DNA of 49,071 bases from NCBI GenBank assembly GCA_020859985.1, contig JAJBVD010000011.1, forward strand, positions 1 to 49,071, read 5' to 3'. This stretch comes from Clostridiales bacterium (GTDB lineage Bacteria > Bacillota > Clostridia > Lachnospirales > Lachnospiraceae). Under the pieces are notes generated by a model that was given only the letters and a program-made list of their open reading frames with translations, searched no databases and had not been told where the DNA came from. This document shows, piece by piece, positions 17,756 through 27,230 of the stretch; positions within the stretch are counted from its first letter, which is position 1; every line of letters begins with the position of its first letter. A program made the translations under genes and the position numbers.

Positions 17756-17833
17756 GATCGCTTCAAAAATAGAATAGAACATTTGCCGTAAAATGTAGTA
17801 ATATAAGCCTATAAACGTATGGAGGGCGGAGCA

Positions 17834-19513
17834 ATGAATTTACGGGAAAAACCATTTTATTTAACGGATGATCAGGTGCGTTGGGTGGAGGATACGCTTT
17901 CCTCCCTGACACCGGAGCAGAAGGTCGGCCAGCTGTTCTGTGTGATGGGACAGGATTTCGGGGCGGACGAGCTGAAAACGCTGGTGGAGGATTACAACAT
18001 CGGCGGGATTCTTTATCGTCCGGCGCCGGCGGAGGACATTCGGGCCTGGTATAAACCTCTGGATGAGGCGGCGCGGGTTCCGCTTCTGAAAGCGGCGAAT
18101 CTGGAAGAGGGCGGTACCGGAGGCTTAAGCGACGGCACATTTTTCGGATGGCCGATGACTGTGGCGGCCACAGATGATCTGAGTGTGATGGAGAAGTTTG
18201 CGAAGGTATGCGCGCTGGAAGGCGAGTCGGTCGGCATCAACTGGACATTTTCACCGGTCTGCGATCTGGACCTGAATTTCCGGAATCCGATCACGAACGT
18301 GCGTACCTGCGGTTCGGATTTTGAACGGGTAAAGAGCTTTTGCTCGCAGTATGTCCGCACATTGCAGGAGAACGGCATGGCGGCCTGCGCGAAGCATTAT
18401 CCGGGAGACGGCGTGGATTTCCGCGACCAGCATCTGCATCCGACTTACAACAGCCTGTCCGCAAAGGAATGGTATGAAAGCTACGGTGCGATCTATCAGC
18501 AGCTGATCGAGGACGGACTGATGAGTGTGATGGTGGGTCACATTGTGCAGCCGAATGTGGCGATGGATATAAATCCGGACCTGCGGTTTGAAGACTGCCT
18601 GCCGGGATCTCTTAGCAAAGAGCTGCTGACCGGTGTACTCCGTGAAAAATTCGGCTTTAACGGCGTGATCACGACCGACGCAACCATCATGAGCGGATTT
18701 ACGCAGGCTATGCCGCGCCGGGAGGCAATCCCGACCGCGATCATGGCGGGCTGCGATATGCTGGTATTTACGACCGGTTTTTATGAGGATTATCAGTATA
18801 TGCTGGACGCACTGCATAGCGGCTTCCTTACCGAAGAGCGTCTGAATGAGGCGCTGTTGCGCACACTTGCCCTGAAAGCGAAGGTGGCGGGCAAAGCGCC
18901 GACCTGTCAGGTGCTGTCGGAGGCAAAGCAGTGGCAGGCAGAATGCGCGGACAAGTGTGTGACGCTGGTGAAGAACAATCAGGAGGTGCTTCCGGTCACG
19001 CCGGAGCGTTTTCCGCTGATCCGTCTGGTGACGCTTGGAAAAGACGAGATCACGGAAGGCTGTCTGGCAGCGCCGGAGACCGCGGGATATCCTGTTGAGA
19101 GCAGCATGACCGCGATCGCGGAGGAACTGCTTCAGGCCGCGGGCTTCAGGACAGAGCGTTTTGATATCGAAAAAGAAGAACTGCACGGCACTTTAGATCT
19201 GCCGAAGAACCGGCTGACACTGTATCTGGCAAATTGCGAGCACGCTTCCAACCAGACTGCCGTGCGCCTGTTCTGGGCGAAAAAGCACGCGCTTGACGTG
19301 CCACGCCATGGGGAGGAGGAGCCGTATATCTTTGTGTCCTTCTCCAACCCGTATCATCTGCAGGATGTGCCGCGTGTGAAGACCTACATCAACGCTTACA
19401 GCTGCCACCGCCCGATGATCGAGGCCGTGATCGATAAATTGCTTGGAAAGAGTGAGTTTAAGGGTACTTCGCCGGTGGACGCGTTCTGCGGGCTGCCGGA
19501 TGCGAGGTTGTAG
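17834..19513 (+). CDS. Glycoside hydrolase family 3 (beta-N-acetylhexosaminidase-like)
   Basis: This 559-residue protein starts at the ATG after a GGAGGGCGGA site. The GH3 barrel shows KHYPGDGVDFRDQH, a variant of KHFPGHG, and GFNGVITTDATIMSGF with the expected nucleophile Asp282. A C-terminal alpha/beta domain of about 200 residues follows. No signal peptide is visible, so it is probably cytosolic. Members remove beta-linked N-acetylglucosamine, glucose or xylose from oligosaccharides. It lies 47 bp upstream of beta-phosphoglucomutase. The His-to-Asp change in the KHFPGHG motif leaves the NagZ-type acid/base uncertain. Confidence 0.88.
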   Translation: MNLREKPFYLTDDQVRWVEDTLSSLTPEQKVGQLFCVMGQDFGADELKTLVEDYNIGGILYRPAPAEDIRAWYKPLDEAARVPLLKAANLEEGGTGGLSDGTFFGWPMTVAATDDLSVMEKFAKVCALEGESVGINWTFSPVCDLDLNFRNPITNVRTCGSDFERVKSFCSQYVRTLQENGMAACAKHYPGDGVDFRDQHLHPTYNSLSAKEWYESYGAIYQQLIEDGLMSVMVGHIVQPNVAMDINPDLRFEDCLPGSLSKELLTGVLREKFGFNGVITTDATIMSGFTQAMPRREAIPTAIMAGCDMLVFTTGFYEDYQYMLDALHSGFLTEERLNEALLRTLALKAKVAGKAPTCQVLSEAKQWQAECADKCVTLVKNNQEVLPVTPERFPLIRLVTLGKDEITEGCLAAPETAGYPVESSMTAIAEELLQAAGFRTERFDIEKEELHGTLDLPKNRLTLYLANCEHASNQTAVRLFWAKKHALDVPRHGEEEPYIFVSFSNPYHLQDVPRVKTYINAYSCHRPMIEAVIDKLLGKSEFKGTSPVDAFCGLPDARL

Positions 19514-19560
19514 TAATCGGAGTTTTGTCTGCGCAAATAATAGTGGGAGGAAAAAGAATT

Positions 19561-20202
19561 ATGAGATATCAGGGAATCATTTTTGATCTGGACGGCGTGA
19601 TCTGTTTTACAGATAAGTATCATTATCAGGCGTGGAAAGCGCTTGCAGATGAGATTGGCGTCTATTTTGACGAAACAATCAACAACCGTCTGCGCGGCGT
19701 GAGTCGTATGGCGAGCCTGGATATTATTCTGGAGAGAAGCGAAAAAGAGTACACACAGGAAGAGAAAGAGCAGATGGCGGAAAAGAAAAACGATATGTAC
19801 CGCGGCCTGCTCGCACAGATGTCCGAGGCGGATTTAAGCGCTGAAGTAAAGGAGACACTGGATGCTCTGCGGACGACCGGCGCAAAGCTGGCGATCGGTT
19901 CCTCCAGCAAAAATGCGAAGCTGATCCTGGGACGCATTGGCCTGGGCGAGTATTTTGACGCGATCAGCGACGGCACGAACATCACACATTCCAAACCGGA
20001 TCCTGAGGTATTTCTCAAAGCGGCAGAATTCTTAGGACTCGATCCGAAAGACTGTCTGGTGGTAGAGGACGCTCTGGCCGGTATCGACGCAGCGGTGGCC
20101 GGTGGCTTTGATGGCGCGGGTATCGGAGAGGCGGCTACCCATGAGAAGGTGACCTGGCCGATGCTGTCATTTGCAGATCTGAAAAAAATCCAGGAATCCT
20201 GA
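19561..20202 (+). CDS. pgmB: Beta-phosphoglucomutase
   Basis: This 213-residue HAD-superfamily protein has nucleophile motif FDLDGVICFTDKYHYQAW, cap motif RLRGVSRMASLDIIL, motif II IGSSSKN, and motif III SKPDPEVFL...VVEDALAG. These are the marks of beta-phosphoglucomutase, which interconverts beta-glucose-1-phosphate and glucose-6-phosphate after phosphorolysis of maltose-type sugars. The ATG follows GGGAGGA. It pairs with the upstream GH3 gene, although no phosphorylase is present in the window. Confidence 0.93.
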   Translation: MRYQGIIFDLDGVICFTDKYHYQAWKALADEIGVYFDETINNRLRGVSRMASLDIILERSEKEYTQEEKEQMAEKKNDMYRGLLAQMSEADLSAEVKETLDALRTTGAKLAIGSSSKNAKLILGRIGLGEYFDAISDGTNITHSKPDPEVFLKAAEFLGLDPKDCLVVEDALAGIDAAVAGGFDGAGIGEAATHEKVTWPMLSFADLKKIQES

Positions 20203-20241
20203 TCCGGCTTTGAATAGTCCGACTTTGGACGAGGATTGGCA

Positions 20242-20270
20242 TTGCGTTCGCTGAATAAATTCTGTATGAT
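20242..20270 (+). promoter_or_regulatory. Promoter of the ubiX-lpdD pair
   Basis: TTGCGT (20242-20247) and TATGAT (20265-20270) are 17 bp apart, 27 bp before the ubiX start codon. Confidence 0.6.
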
Positions 20271-20297
20271 AATAGAAAACTCATTTTGGAGGTCAGC

Positions 20298-20873
20298 ATG
20301 AAACGAATCGTCATAGGCATCAGCGGCGCCAGCGGTTTTCCGCTGGCCGTCTGCCTTTTAAACGAACTGAAAAAAATGCCGGAGATCGAGACGCATCTGG
20401 TGTTTACTTACGGGGCGGAGCTGACGGCGAAGCAGGAGAACGGCTTTGCCCCTGAGCAGATCCGTGCGCTTGCGGATGTCTGCTATGACAACTACAATAT
20501 TGGCGCGGCTATCGCGAGCGGTACGTTTCTGACAGAAGGGATGATCGTCCTGCCCTGTTCGATGAAAACTTTAAGCGGCATCGCTCATGGCTTCAGCGAC
20601 AATCTGCTGTTGCGTGCTGCCGATGTGACGATCAAAGAGCAGCGAAAGCTCGTGCTTGCTGTGCGCGAGACACCGCTTAGCCCGATCCATCTGGAAAATA
20701 TGCTGGCGGTGTCCCGGCTGCATAACGTCTTTGTCATGCCGCCGGTGGTGACGTATTATATGAATGGAAATGATAAGGAGCCGATCAGCGTTCATGATAT
20801 GGAACGCCATATGGTCGGGAAAATGCTGCAGCCGTTTGGAATCGAGATGGAAGGGTTTCAGCGGTGGATGTGA
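20298..20873 (+). CDS. ubiX: UbiX-family flavin prenyltransferase (LpdB/VdcB type)
   Basis: This 191-residue protein starts IVIGISGASGFPLAV, the UbiX/Pad1 signature, with AIASGTFLTEGMIVLPCSMKTL and the late VVTYYM segment. UbiX attaches a dimethylallyl group to FMN to make the cofactor of UbiD-type decarboxylases. The ATG follows GGAGGT. The next gene is LpdD-like, the pairing known for lactic-acid-bacterial gallate/phenolic acid decarboxylation, but no ubiD/lpdC partner is in this window. Confidence 0.9.
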   Translation: MKRIVIGISGASGFPLAVCLLNELKKMPEIETHLVFTYGAELTAKQENGFAPEQIRALADVCYDNYNIGAAIASGTFLTEGMIVLPCSMKTLSGIAHGFSDNLLLRAADVTIKEQRKLVLAVRETPLSPIHLENMLAVSRLHNVFVMPPVVTYYMNGNDKEPISVHDMERHMVGKMLQPFGIEMEGFQRWM

Positions 20874-20932
20874 GGAAAGACATACAGTCAGAAAATGGAA
20901 ATAAGAGGAAAACAAAGTAAGGAGACTGTGAA

Positions 20933-21307
20933 TTGTGTCAATATAGAAAATCTGTGTGTGGCATCACAATCCTCTGTGATGTCATTCCGATGGGAAAGGA
21001 CTACACCATCTGCATCAGAGATGAAGAGGGCGCCCACATTGGCTCTGCGGTCATGGCGATCGCACGTCCGAGCCTGACCGGCGAGGGAACGAGTGCCACA
21101 TCCTCCGTTCTGAATTGTCTGGGGCACAAGGATGAAGAGATTGCGCGGCGGATTGCGGAGAGTGTGGCTGCTGCTCTTAATTGTGCGGTTGTGTGCACCT
21201 GCGGGATTCATATTGATGGCATTTCGTCAGAGCAGATTCAGCAGATTCTGGATGCCTGTCGGGAACTGGAGCATATCATTTTGAATGACCTTTCAGTCAT
21301 TCTTTGA
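20933..21307 (+). CDS. lpdD: LpdD-like small protein (prenylated-flavin chaperone family)
   Basis: This protein has 124 residues from a TTG start, chosen because GGAG lies eight bases upstream and no ATG is available. It contains GKDYTICIRDEEGAHIGSAV, RPSLTGEGTSATSSVLNCLGHKDEEIA and CGIHIDGIS, matching my memory of the LpdD family that partners LpdB and LpdC in phenolic acid decarboxylases. It follows ubiX by 59 bp. The role as a small subunit or cofactor chaperone is inferred from this neighbour. Confidence 0.72.
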   Translation: MCQYRKSVCGITILCDVIPMGKDYTICIRDEEGAHIGSAVMAIARPSLTGEGTSATSSVLNCLGHKDEEIARRIAESVAAALNCAVVCTCGIHIDGISSEQIQQILDACRELEHIILNDLSVIL

Positions 21308-21369
21308 AGGGAATGCATGAAGAGCAGTAATATCGCCTTAGACTTTTCCGAAGGAAGAAAAAATTATTG

Positions 21370-21398
21370 TTGAGAAATCTTTTCATAACGGTTATACT
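21370..21398 (+). promoter_or_regulatory. Promoter of the GGDEF gene
   Basis: TTGAGA (21370-21375) and TATACT (21393-21398) are 17 bp apart. A small hairpin GCGCA/TGCGC with a TTTT tail follows at 21439-21458 in the leader and may attenuate transcription. Confidence 0.65.
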
Positions 21399-21477
21399 GT
21401 ATCTGATCATTATCTTCGATTTGATTTACAAATACGAGGCGCACGCTTATGCGCTTTTGCTATAGGAGAAACAGACA

Positions 21478-22575
21478 GTGAAGTTATGGAATAAGATTTG
21501 GGCAATCATTAATCAGGAAACAAGCTATGTTAATGAGTCACATCGGACAGCTGTATTGTTGCGGTGCGTCTATCTTGTGATGATTGTTTATCATTTCATC
21601 TTTTTTTGCCTGATGGGGTTTCGCGGATTGTTTCGGGAGGGCGGGTTTCATGTTTCCTGGCTGGCCGTGATTTCTATCGCTGTAACATTGATTTTGTTCC
21701 GATTGTCGTATCGGCAGAAGATCAGCACGAACTTAAAGCTTTTTATTGTCGCTGATATTCTTTGGCTGGGCGTTTTTGTGTTTCTGTATGGCTGGGGCTG
21801 TGGCGCACAGCAGATCATGTTTGTGATGCTGGTTTTGGTCTATTTTTCATTTTATGATGCGCTGGCACAGAAAGCTGCTTTTACTGCGGGATTGTTTCTT
21901 ACGCGTTTTATCATGTTTTCATATACGCAGAATTTTGAACCTTATGCAGCACTGCCTGACACGCTGGCACTTGTATTGCAGGTCTGGAGTTCTCTTTCGT
22001 TTTTTACCTTAATGGGTATTATATGCGGTTTCTATAGCTCCAATATTGAGACGGCGGACAAGCAGCTGGTCCTGTACAACCAGCGTTTGCGGGAAGAGGC
22101 AAGGACCGATCCTTTGACAGGGCTATGGAACCGCCGGGCTATGCGCGATTTCCTGAATTTGAATATGAAAAATTATCCCCAAATGCCATTTTCGATTGCT
22201 ATGGGTGATATAGATTTTTTTAAACGAGTGAATGATACGTATGGGCATGACTGTGGGGACGCGGTTTTGAAATGGCTGACGGCGCATCTGGTACTGATGA
22301 TTGAGGGAAAAGGACAGATCTGCCGTTTTGGGGGAGAAGAATTTCTGCTTTATTTTCCGGATATGAATGGAGATGAAGCAGCTGTTTTGCTTAATGAGCT
22401 TATCTTAATGCTCGCGCGGACGCCATTTGATTGGCATGGCAATAAAATTCTGATTTCTATGACCTTTGGAGTGGAAGAGTACGATTTCCACTCCGATCTG
22501 GAGACTCTGATTAAAAAGTCAGATGAAAAACTCTATCTCGGCAAAAATCAGGGGCGCAATCAGGTGGTATTCTAA
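21478..22575 (+). CDS. Membrane-bound GGDEF diguanylate cyclase
   Basis: This 365-residue protein starts at GTG. The first 195 residues hold five or six hydrophobic segments, and a GGDEF domain follows from about residue 208: DPLTGLWNRRAM, DIDFFKRVNDTYGHDCGD and active-site RFGGEEF. The GGEEF signature predicts active synthesis of cyclic di-GMP from GTP at the membrane. No inhibitory RxxD site is obvious. It has its own promoter and converges with the 5-oxoproline operon. Confidence 0.93.
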   Translation: MKLWNKIWAIINQETSYVNESHRTAVLLRCVYLVMIVYHFIFFCLMGFRGLFREGGFHVSWLAVISIAVTLILFRLSYRQKISTNLKLFIVADILWLGVFVFLYGWGCGAQQIMFVMLVLVYFSFYDALAQKAAFTAGLFLTRFIMFSYTQNFEPYAALPDTLALVLQVWSSLSFFTLMGIICGFYSSNIETADKQLVLYNQRLREEARTDPLTGLWNRRAMRDFLNLNMKNYPQMPFSIAMGDIDFFKRVNDTYGHDCGDAVLKWLTAHLVLMIEGKGQICRFGGEEFLLYFPDMNGDEAAVLLNELILMLARTPFDWHGNKILISMTFGVEEYDFHSDLETLIKKSDEKLYLGKNQGRNQVVF

Positions 22576-22616
22576 ATGATTGCGGTTATTATTGACTTTC
22601 CGGGCTGGGGAAAGGA

Positions 22617-23540
22617 TTAAGCCGGAACTTTTTTATCTATTGCATCCGTGATTTCATGAAGAAGTTCAATAATTTCACGCTCTGTTTCCCGTGGGAACCC
22701 ATCCACGCTTGGAATCTGTTTTCGGGTTACACCATCTACGCAGCCAAGAGAGACAATACGGTCGATATAATCCGCAATATCCCTATATGCGGGGAAGATA
22801 TGTGTCGGTTCCTCCTGCAGAAGCTCAAGACAGGCCACTAAAGCGTAAACTCCCCAGTTTGAGGTGGTGGCTATGATCAGATCGTCTACCGGCACAATAC
22901 AGGGATTCAGAGATAATTCTTTTGAAATCGCTTCTTTTAAATTTCCCATTCCGATCTCATTGCCGCCGTCGCCAATGCCAATGGTCAAGATTTGCTCCTT
23001 TGCGGCGAGCTCAAACATGATATCAATCCGGGCAGTCGTATTGGAAATGCTGACGCCGCGCATGTTTGCATAGTCGTTGCCGGCATTATGTCCGCATCTT
23101 TCAATAGAGATCAGACAGACTGGATGATATTGATTTAAAAGGCTCTGATACCAGCTTTCTGCTTTATCTGGTTCTGCGTAAACCACGGAAAGACCCTCAG
23201 GCTCAAAAAGTCCGTCACAGATGCGATCCGTCACGATGGTCGGATGAAATCCAAGCTTTTTAAGAGCCAGCGCGACACTTAAAGTACCGGGAGGACCGTC
23301 AGTTTCCGCATGTCCGGCCACATAAAATCCGGTTGTCAGAAGTACATTGCCGCGGGGCAGAGAGAGCAGATGCTGTGCTGCATGCAGACAGTAAGCGTTT
23401 TGCATGTATTTCTGGAGCTGTGCCATTCCGCGTGCGGAATGCCGCAGGACAATATCTTCGATGGAAGAGAAGGAATCTTCGGAGATATCGTTCTTTCTTT
23501 TACTGGAAAATACCGGATCATCCATATTCAGATTTTTCAT
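22617..23540 (-). CDS. DUF4392 protein (D-glutamate cyclase C-terminal family)
   Basis: The start at 23540 is preferred because AGGGAG lies about nine bases upstream; an ATG at 23564 has no site. The 307-residue protein has LLTTGFYVAGHAETDGPPG, SIERCGHNAGNDYANMRG and TIGIGDGGNEIGMGNLKEA, which I recognise as the DUF4392 family. In mammalian DGLUCY a DUF4392 domain is fused behind a DUF1445 domain. Here the DUF1445 gene is two genes upstream in the same operon. It probably acts on D-glutamate or 5-oxo-proline; its exact share of the reaction is unknown. Confidence 0.85.
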   Translation of the reverse strand: MKNLNMDDPVFSSKRKNDISEDSFSSIEDIVLRHSARGMAQLQKYMQNAYCLHAAQHLLSLPRGNVLLTTGFYVAGHAETDGPPGTLSVALALKKLGFHPTIVTDRICDGLFEPEGLSVVYAEPDKAESWYQSLLNQYHPVCLISIERCGHNAGNDYANMRGVSISNTTARIDIMFELAAKEQILTIGIGDGGNEIGMGNLKEAISKELSLNPCIVPVDDLIIATTSNWGVYALVACLELLQEEPTHIFPAYRDIADYIDRIVSLGCVDGVTRKQIPSVDGFPRETEREIIELLHEITDAIDKKVPA

Positions 23541-23581
23541 AACAAAAGTCTCCCTGTTGTCCATATAGCATTCTTTTTTAT

Positions 23582-24361
23582 TCAGCCGGCCTGCCGAATG
23601 ACTTTGCACATTGGCTCAAGTGTGATACCTTCCGAGAGCAGTGCCGCATGAATATCACGGGCAAAAGTAAGAGCCGCCAGACTGTCGCCATGGATGCAGA
23701 CAGAATCCGCTTGCACCTCGATTTCCTTTCCGGTGATGGCGGTCACGGTTCCCTTTTCAATCATCCGAATGACGCGGGAAATCGCAAGATCTTTATCGGC
23801 GATGACTGCTCCGGTATGGCTGCGCGGGACAAGAGTTCCGTCTTCCTCATAGGCACGGTCTGCAAAGATTTCTCTGGCAACAGGAAGATTGTATTTCTGG
23901 GCGGACTTAATGAGTGCGCTTCCGGCAGGACCGAGCAGGATCAGATCTGTATCGACTGCGGCGATTCCTGCACAGATTGCATCCGCGATGTTCGGGTCTT
24001 TTACCGCCATGTTGTAGAGGGCGCCATGCGGCTTTACGTGCTGCAGGGCGATGCCGCTTGCGGTGCAGAATGCGGCAAGTGCGCCAATCTGGTATATGAT
24101 GCTGGAGGTAATTTCAGCGGCGGAAAGGCTCATATTCCTGCGTCCGAAGCCAACGAGATCCGGAAAGCCCGGATGTGCCCCGACATGGACCTGATTTTCC
24201 TTCGCCGTGCGAACGGTTTTCTGCATGACCAGCGGGTCGGATGCGTGAAATCCGCAGGCGACATTTGCGGATGTGATGCAGGGAATGATCTCCTCATCCA
24301 TACCGCATTTATAGTTTCCGAAGCTTTCGCCGAGGTCACAGTTCAGATCGATGGCTCGCAT
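23582..24361 (-). CDS. pxpA: 5-oxoprolinase subunit A (LamB/YcsF)
   Basis: This 259-residue protein starts at the ATG after AAGGAGG. It carries the family motifs DLNCDLGESFG, ITSANVACGFHASDP, VGAHPGFPDLVGFGRR, HVKPHGALYN, EIFADRAYEEDGTLVPR and CIHGDS. PxpA works with PxpB and PxpC as an ATP-dependent 5-oxoprolinase opening pyroglutamate to glutamate. PxpB and PxpC are in the same operon, separated from pxpA by the DUF1445 gene. Confidence 0.95.
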   Translation of the reverse strand: MRAIDLNCDLGESFGNYKCGMDEEIIPCITSANVACGFHASDPLVMQKTVRTAKENQVHVGAHPGFPDLVGFGRRNMSLSAAEITSSIIYQIGALAAFCTASGIALQHVKPHGALYNMAVKDPNIADAICAGIAAVDTDLILLGPAGSALIKSAQKYNLPVAREIFADRAYEEDGTLVPRSHTGAVIADKDLAISRVIRMIEKGTVTAITGKEIEVQADSVCIHGDSLAALTFARDIHAALLSEGITLEPMCKVIRQAG

Positions 24362-24466
24362 TTGAATTCCTCCTTTGCTGTGCATTCTTTTCTTTCAGGA
24401 ATGTCAGAATAATAATGTACGATTATCGGATTTTGGTGAAATTTTTGAAAAATTAACGGTTGTCCT

Positions 24467-25255
24467 TTAATATTTCAATTCTGTATTTTTGATGTCCGTG
24501 ATCAGCATATGCCCCGGAGCGTGAGTGATCGCGATGGGCGGGCGTGATTCCATCACGACATTCTGGGGTGTGACGCCGCAGGGCCAGAAGACCGGGACTT
24601 CCCCGGGACGAATCGTGACCATGTCGCCAAAATCCGGCTGATAGATGTCCGTAATGCCGATGATCTCCGGGCTGCCGATATGAATGGGAGCGCCGTGGAC
24701 GCGGGGCATATCTCCGGTCACAAGGACCGCGCGCGGAATCAGTTCATGTGGAATCGGGCGCATGCTGACGACCATGTTTCCGTGAAAAACACCCGCCGGA
24801 GCGCAGGGAATATTCGTTTTATACATGGGGACATTACAGCCCTCCTCGATGTGCCTTACAGGTACACCGGCTTCCAGAAGCTCCGCTTCAAAAGAAAAAC
24901 TGCAGCCGATCAGGAAGCTGACAAAATCATCCTGCCAGAGCGGAGAAACATCGGTGTATTCTCCTTCTAAATTCCCATTTCGGTAGAGACGATAGCGGGG
25001 GATATCCTTAGCGATGTCTGCACCGGGAGCAATCTCCCGCAGAGTGCGACTACCGGTATCGCTGACTTCCAGAAGAGGGCAGGAGCGCGGGTTGCGCTGG
25101 GTAAACAAAAGAAAATCATAAGCAAGAGCTTTAGGCAGTATGACGAGATTGGCCTGCGCGTATCCTGCGCACATACCGGAAGTCTGCCCGGTAATCGTTT
25201 CTTCGCGGATCAGAGCGCGCACATCGTGCGGTGACATGGTTGTATAATCCTGCAT
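24467..25255 (-). CDS. DUF1445 / D-glutamate cyclase family protein (YcsI-like)
   Basis: This 262-residue protein starts at the ATG with AAGGA seven bases upstream. Family marks are SGMCAGYAQANLVILP, DFVSFLIGCSFSFE, TNIPCAPAGVFHGNMVVSMRPIP and FWPCGVTPQNV. The family (putative hydro-lyase, YcsI) includes the catalytic half of mammalian D-glutamate cyclase, which converts D-glutamate to 5-oxo-D-proline. Its place between pxpC and pxpA supports a link to 5-oxoproline. The direction of flux is not shown by the sequence. Confidence 0.9.
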   Translation of the reverse strand: MQDYTTMSPHDVRALIREETITGQTSGMCAGYAQANLVILPKALAYDFLLFTQRNPRSCPLLEVSDTGSRTLREIAPGADIAKDIPRYRLYRNGNLEGEYTDVSPLWQDDFVSFLIGCSFSFEAELLEAGVPVRHIEEGCNVPMYKTNIPCAPAGVFHGNMVVSMRPIPHELIPRAVLVTGDMPRVHGAPIHIGSPEIIGITDIYQPDFGDMVTIRPGEVPVFWPCGVTPQNVVMESRPPIAITHAPGHMLITDIKNTELKY

Positions 25256-25376
25256 ATTCGGTCCTTCTTTCATGAGTGTTTGCTTATCCTTCATTCTGAA
25301 ACTCTGTCTTCATTTCACAAAATATAATTTCAGTTTGTTTTCTGGCTAAATGGATTTGACGAGCACTTAAGGTAAT

Positions 25377-26312
25377 TCATGTTATATCCTCAAAATGGAT
25401 TCGGTACCCCGGCCTGGCCTGCGCGAGCTTTGGCAGGTCATCGCTGCATACAGTCGCGATTTTCGCGTAGCCGCCGGTCGTCTGACGGTCGGCGAGCAGG
25501 ATAATCGGAAGCCCTGCGGGGGTGACCTGAATGGAGCCGAACACGATGGCATCAGAAATGATATCTGTGCCATTTTTGCTCTCAATGGCGGGACCGGAAA
25601 GGCGGCAGCCCATTCGGTCACTTTCCTGCGAAACCGTGTAGATGCCAGAGAAAAAGGTATCCAATCCTTTTTCGGTAAAATAGTCGTCCTGCGGTCCTAA
25701 AATCACGCGGATATTCAGATCTTCCGAATATTCCGGCGCTTCGACCGTTCGGTCGGAAACATCCGTCAGATTTTCACTGCCGGAACATGCAATAGCTGCA
25801 ACTGAAGAATCAGGTGCCGCGGAGATATCCTTACAGAAAATTTTGGACGCACCTACCGGCAGCACATCCCCTGCCTGAAGCGCTCTTCCTGAATAACCTC
25901 CGAGCGCGCATTTCAGATTGGTGGAGCGGCTTCCCATCACGACCGGGACATCAATACCTCCGGCGACGGCGAGAGTGGTCCTGCATCCCGACACGGCGGT
26001 TCCAAGCATCAGTGTCTGTCCCCTGGAAACGGGAAACGGACGGTACATCGGCACAGCAGTCCCGTCGAGCGTCGGAAGCATATCCGCGCCGGTCAGCGCA
26101 CAGACGGCATCCTTTTCAAACTGGTAAATTCCGCCAAAAAGGGTGCATTCCAGTACTGCCTCACCGGATTCATTTCCAACAAGATAGTTGGCCGCCCTGT
26201 AGGCCTGTGGGTCCATGACGCCGGAACAGGGCATACCGAAAGCCTGATAGCCGAAGCGCCCAAGATCCTGTACAGTAGTCAGAGCACCCGGATGGATGAC
26301 ACGGATTGCCAT
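25377..26312 (-). CDS. pxpC: 5-oxoprolinase subunit C (KipA/AHS2 family)
   Basis: This 311-residue protein of the biotin-dependent carboxyltransferase-like AHS2 family has IHPGALTTVQDLGRFGYQAFG, SGVMDPQAYRAANYLVGN, and a late GLPIILLADRQTTGGYAKIA. A GGGGGA site lies eight bases before the ATG. PxpC forms the ATP-using part of bacterial 5-oxoprolinase with PxpB. It lies 109 bp downstream of pxpB; the AT-rich spacer holds no recognised signal. Confidence 0.95.
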   Translation of the reverse strand: MAIRVIHPGALTTVQDLGRFGYQAFGMPCSGVMDPQAYRAANYLVGNESGEAVLECTLFGGIYQFEKDAVCALTGADMLPTLDGTAVPMYRPFPVSRGQTLMLGTAVSGCRTTLAVAGGIDVPVVMGSRSTNLKCALGGYSGRALQAGDVLPVGASKIFCKDISAAPDSSVAAIACSGSENLTDVSDRTVEAPEYSEDLNIRVILGPQDDYFTEKGLDTFFSGIYTVSQESDRMGCRLSGPAIESKNGTDIISDAIVFGSIQVTPAGLPIILLADRQTTGGYAKIATVCSDDLPKLAQARPGYRIHFEDIT

Positions 26313-26421
26313 AGGTATGTCCCCCTTTCCTGTTTGACAGATCGTGATTCACAAAAAATGCAATCATCATCTTTGAAAATCTGCATAATAATTTTATATG
26401 TAACTGGTTTGAATATAATAA

Positions 26422-27150
26422 TTATTTCATCCGGATTTCCAACGTCCATGTTCCCTGTGCGGACATCCGATGAATATCATAATATTCCGCGGATGTGATC
26501 GGGTAAAAACGAATGGTATCTCCGGCGCGGCAAAGCACCGGTTCTTCGCGCTCCGGATCATAAAAATTCACCGGCGTGCTTCCAATCAGTCTCCATCCGC
26601 CCGGCGAATCAAGCGGGTAGACGCCGGTCTGGCTTCCGCCGATACCGACCGACCCTTTGGGAATCCGTACACGGGGGGTTGAAAGACGCGGCATGGCAAT
26701 CCGCTCATCGAGCCCGCCTAAGTAGACAAACCCGGGCAGAAAGCCTAGCATATAGACCCGATAGTCGGTGCCGCTGTGGATGGCAATGATCTCATCCCGG
26801 CTAAGACCGGTATGCTGTTCCATATCTTTCAGATCAGGGCCGAAATGAGAGCCGTAGCAACAGGGGATGAGCAGCGTTCTGCCCTCATTTTCCTGCAGAG
26901 CATCCAGATTCTGTGCAAGCTGCCTGACTGTAGCTTTTATTCTTTCATATTCGGTCACAGCCGGATCGTAGCAGATCAGAAGAGAGCGAAACGTCGGGAC
27001 AAGCTCCGTCACACCCGGCACACAGGATTCGCGAATCCTTATTTCCAGAGCGTGTACCCGGTCATTAATGGCGGGTTCAATCTGATTTCCAAATTCAGCT
27101 ACAAGAGCCCGGTCGCCTGAGCGCAGGATGCGTACGCTGCTTTCTGTCAT
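26422..27150 (-). CDS. pxpB: 5-oxoprolinase subunit B (KipI/AHS1 family)
   Basis: This 242-residue AHS1 protein has SGDRALVAEFG near the start, IPCCYGSHFGPDL, VYMLGFLPGFVYLGGLD, and GSVGIGGSQTGVYPLDSPGGW. KipI was first described as a sporulation-kinase inhibitor in Bacillus, but with PxpA and PxpC it is part of 5-oxoprolinase. It lies 80 bp downstream of the transaminase gene. Confidence 0.95.
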   Translation of the reverse strand: MTESSVRILRSGDRALVAEFGNQIEPAINDRVHALEIRIRESCVPGVTELVPTFRSLLICYDPAVTEYERIKATVRQLAQNLDALQENEGRTLLIPCCYGSHFGPDLKDMEQHTGLSRDEIIAIHSGTDYRVYMLGFLPGFVYLGGLDERIAMPRLSTPRVRIPKGSVGIGGSQTGVYPLDSPGGWRLIGSTPVNFYDPEREEPVLCRAGDTIRFYPITSAEYYDIHRMSAQGTWTLEIRMK

Positions 27151-27230
27151 ATGGCCTCAATCCCCTTCCATAGTCTGAAGCTTTTCCCCGGCAGGATACT
27201 TCTTTTGGTATTTGCGGTATGCAGGAGAGA

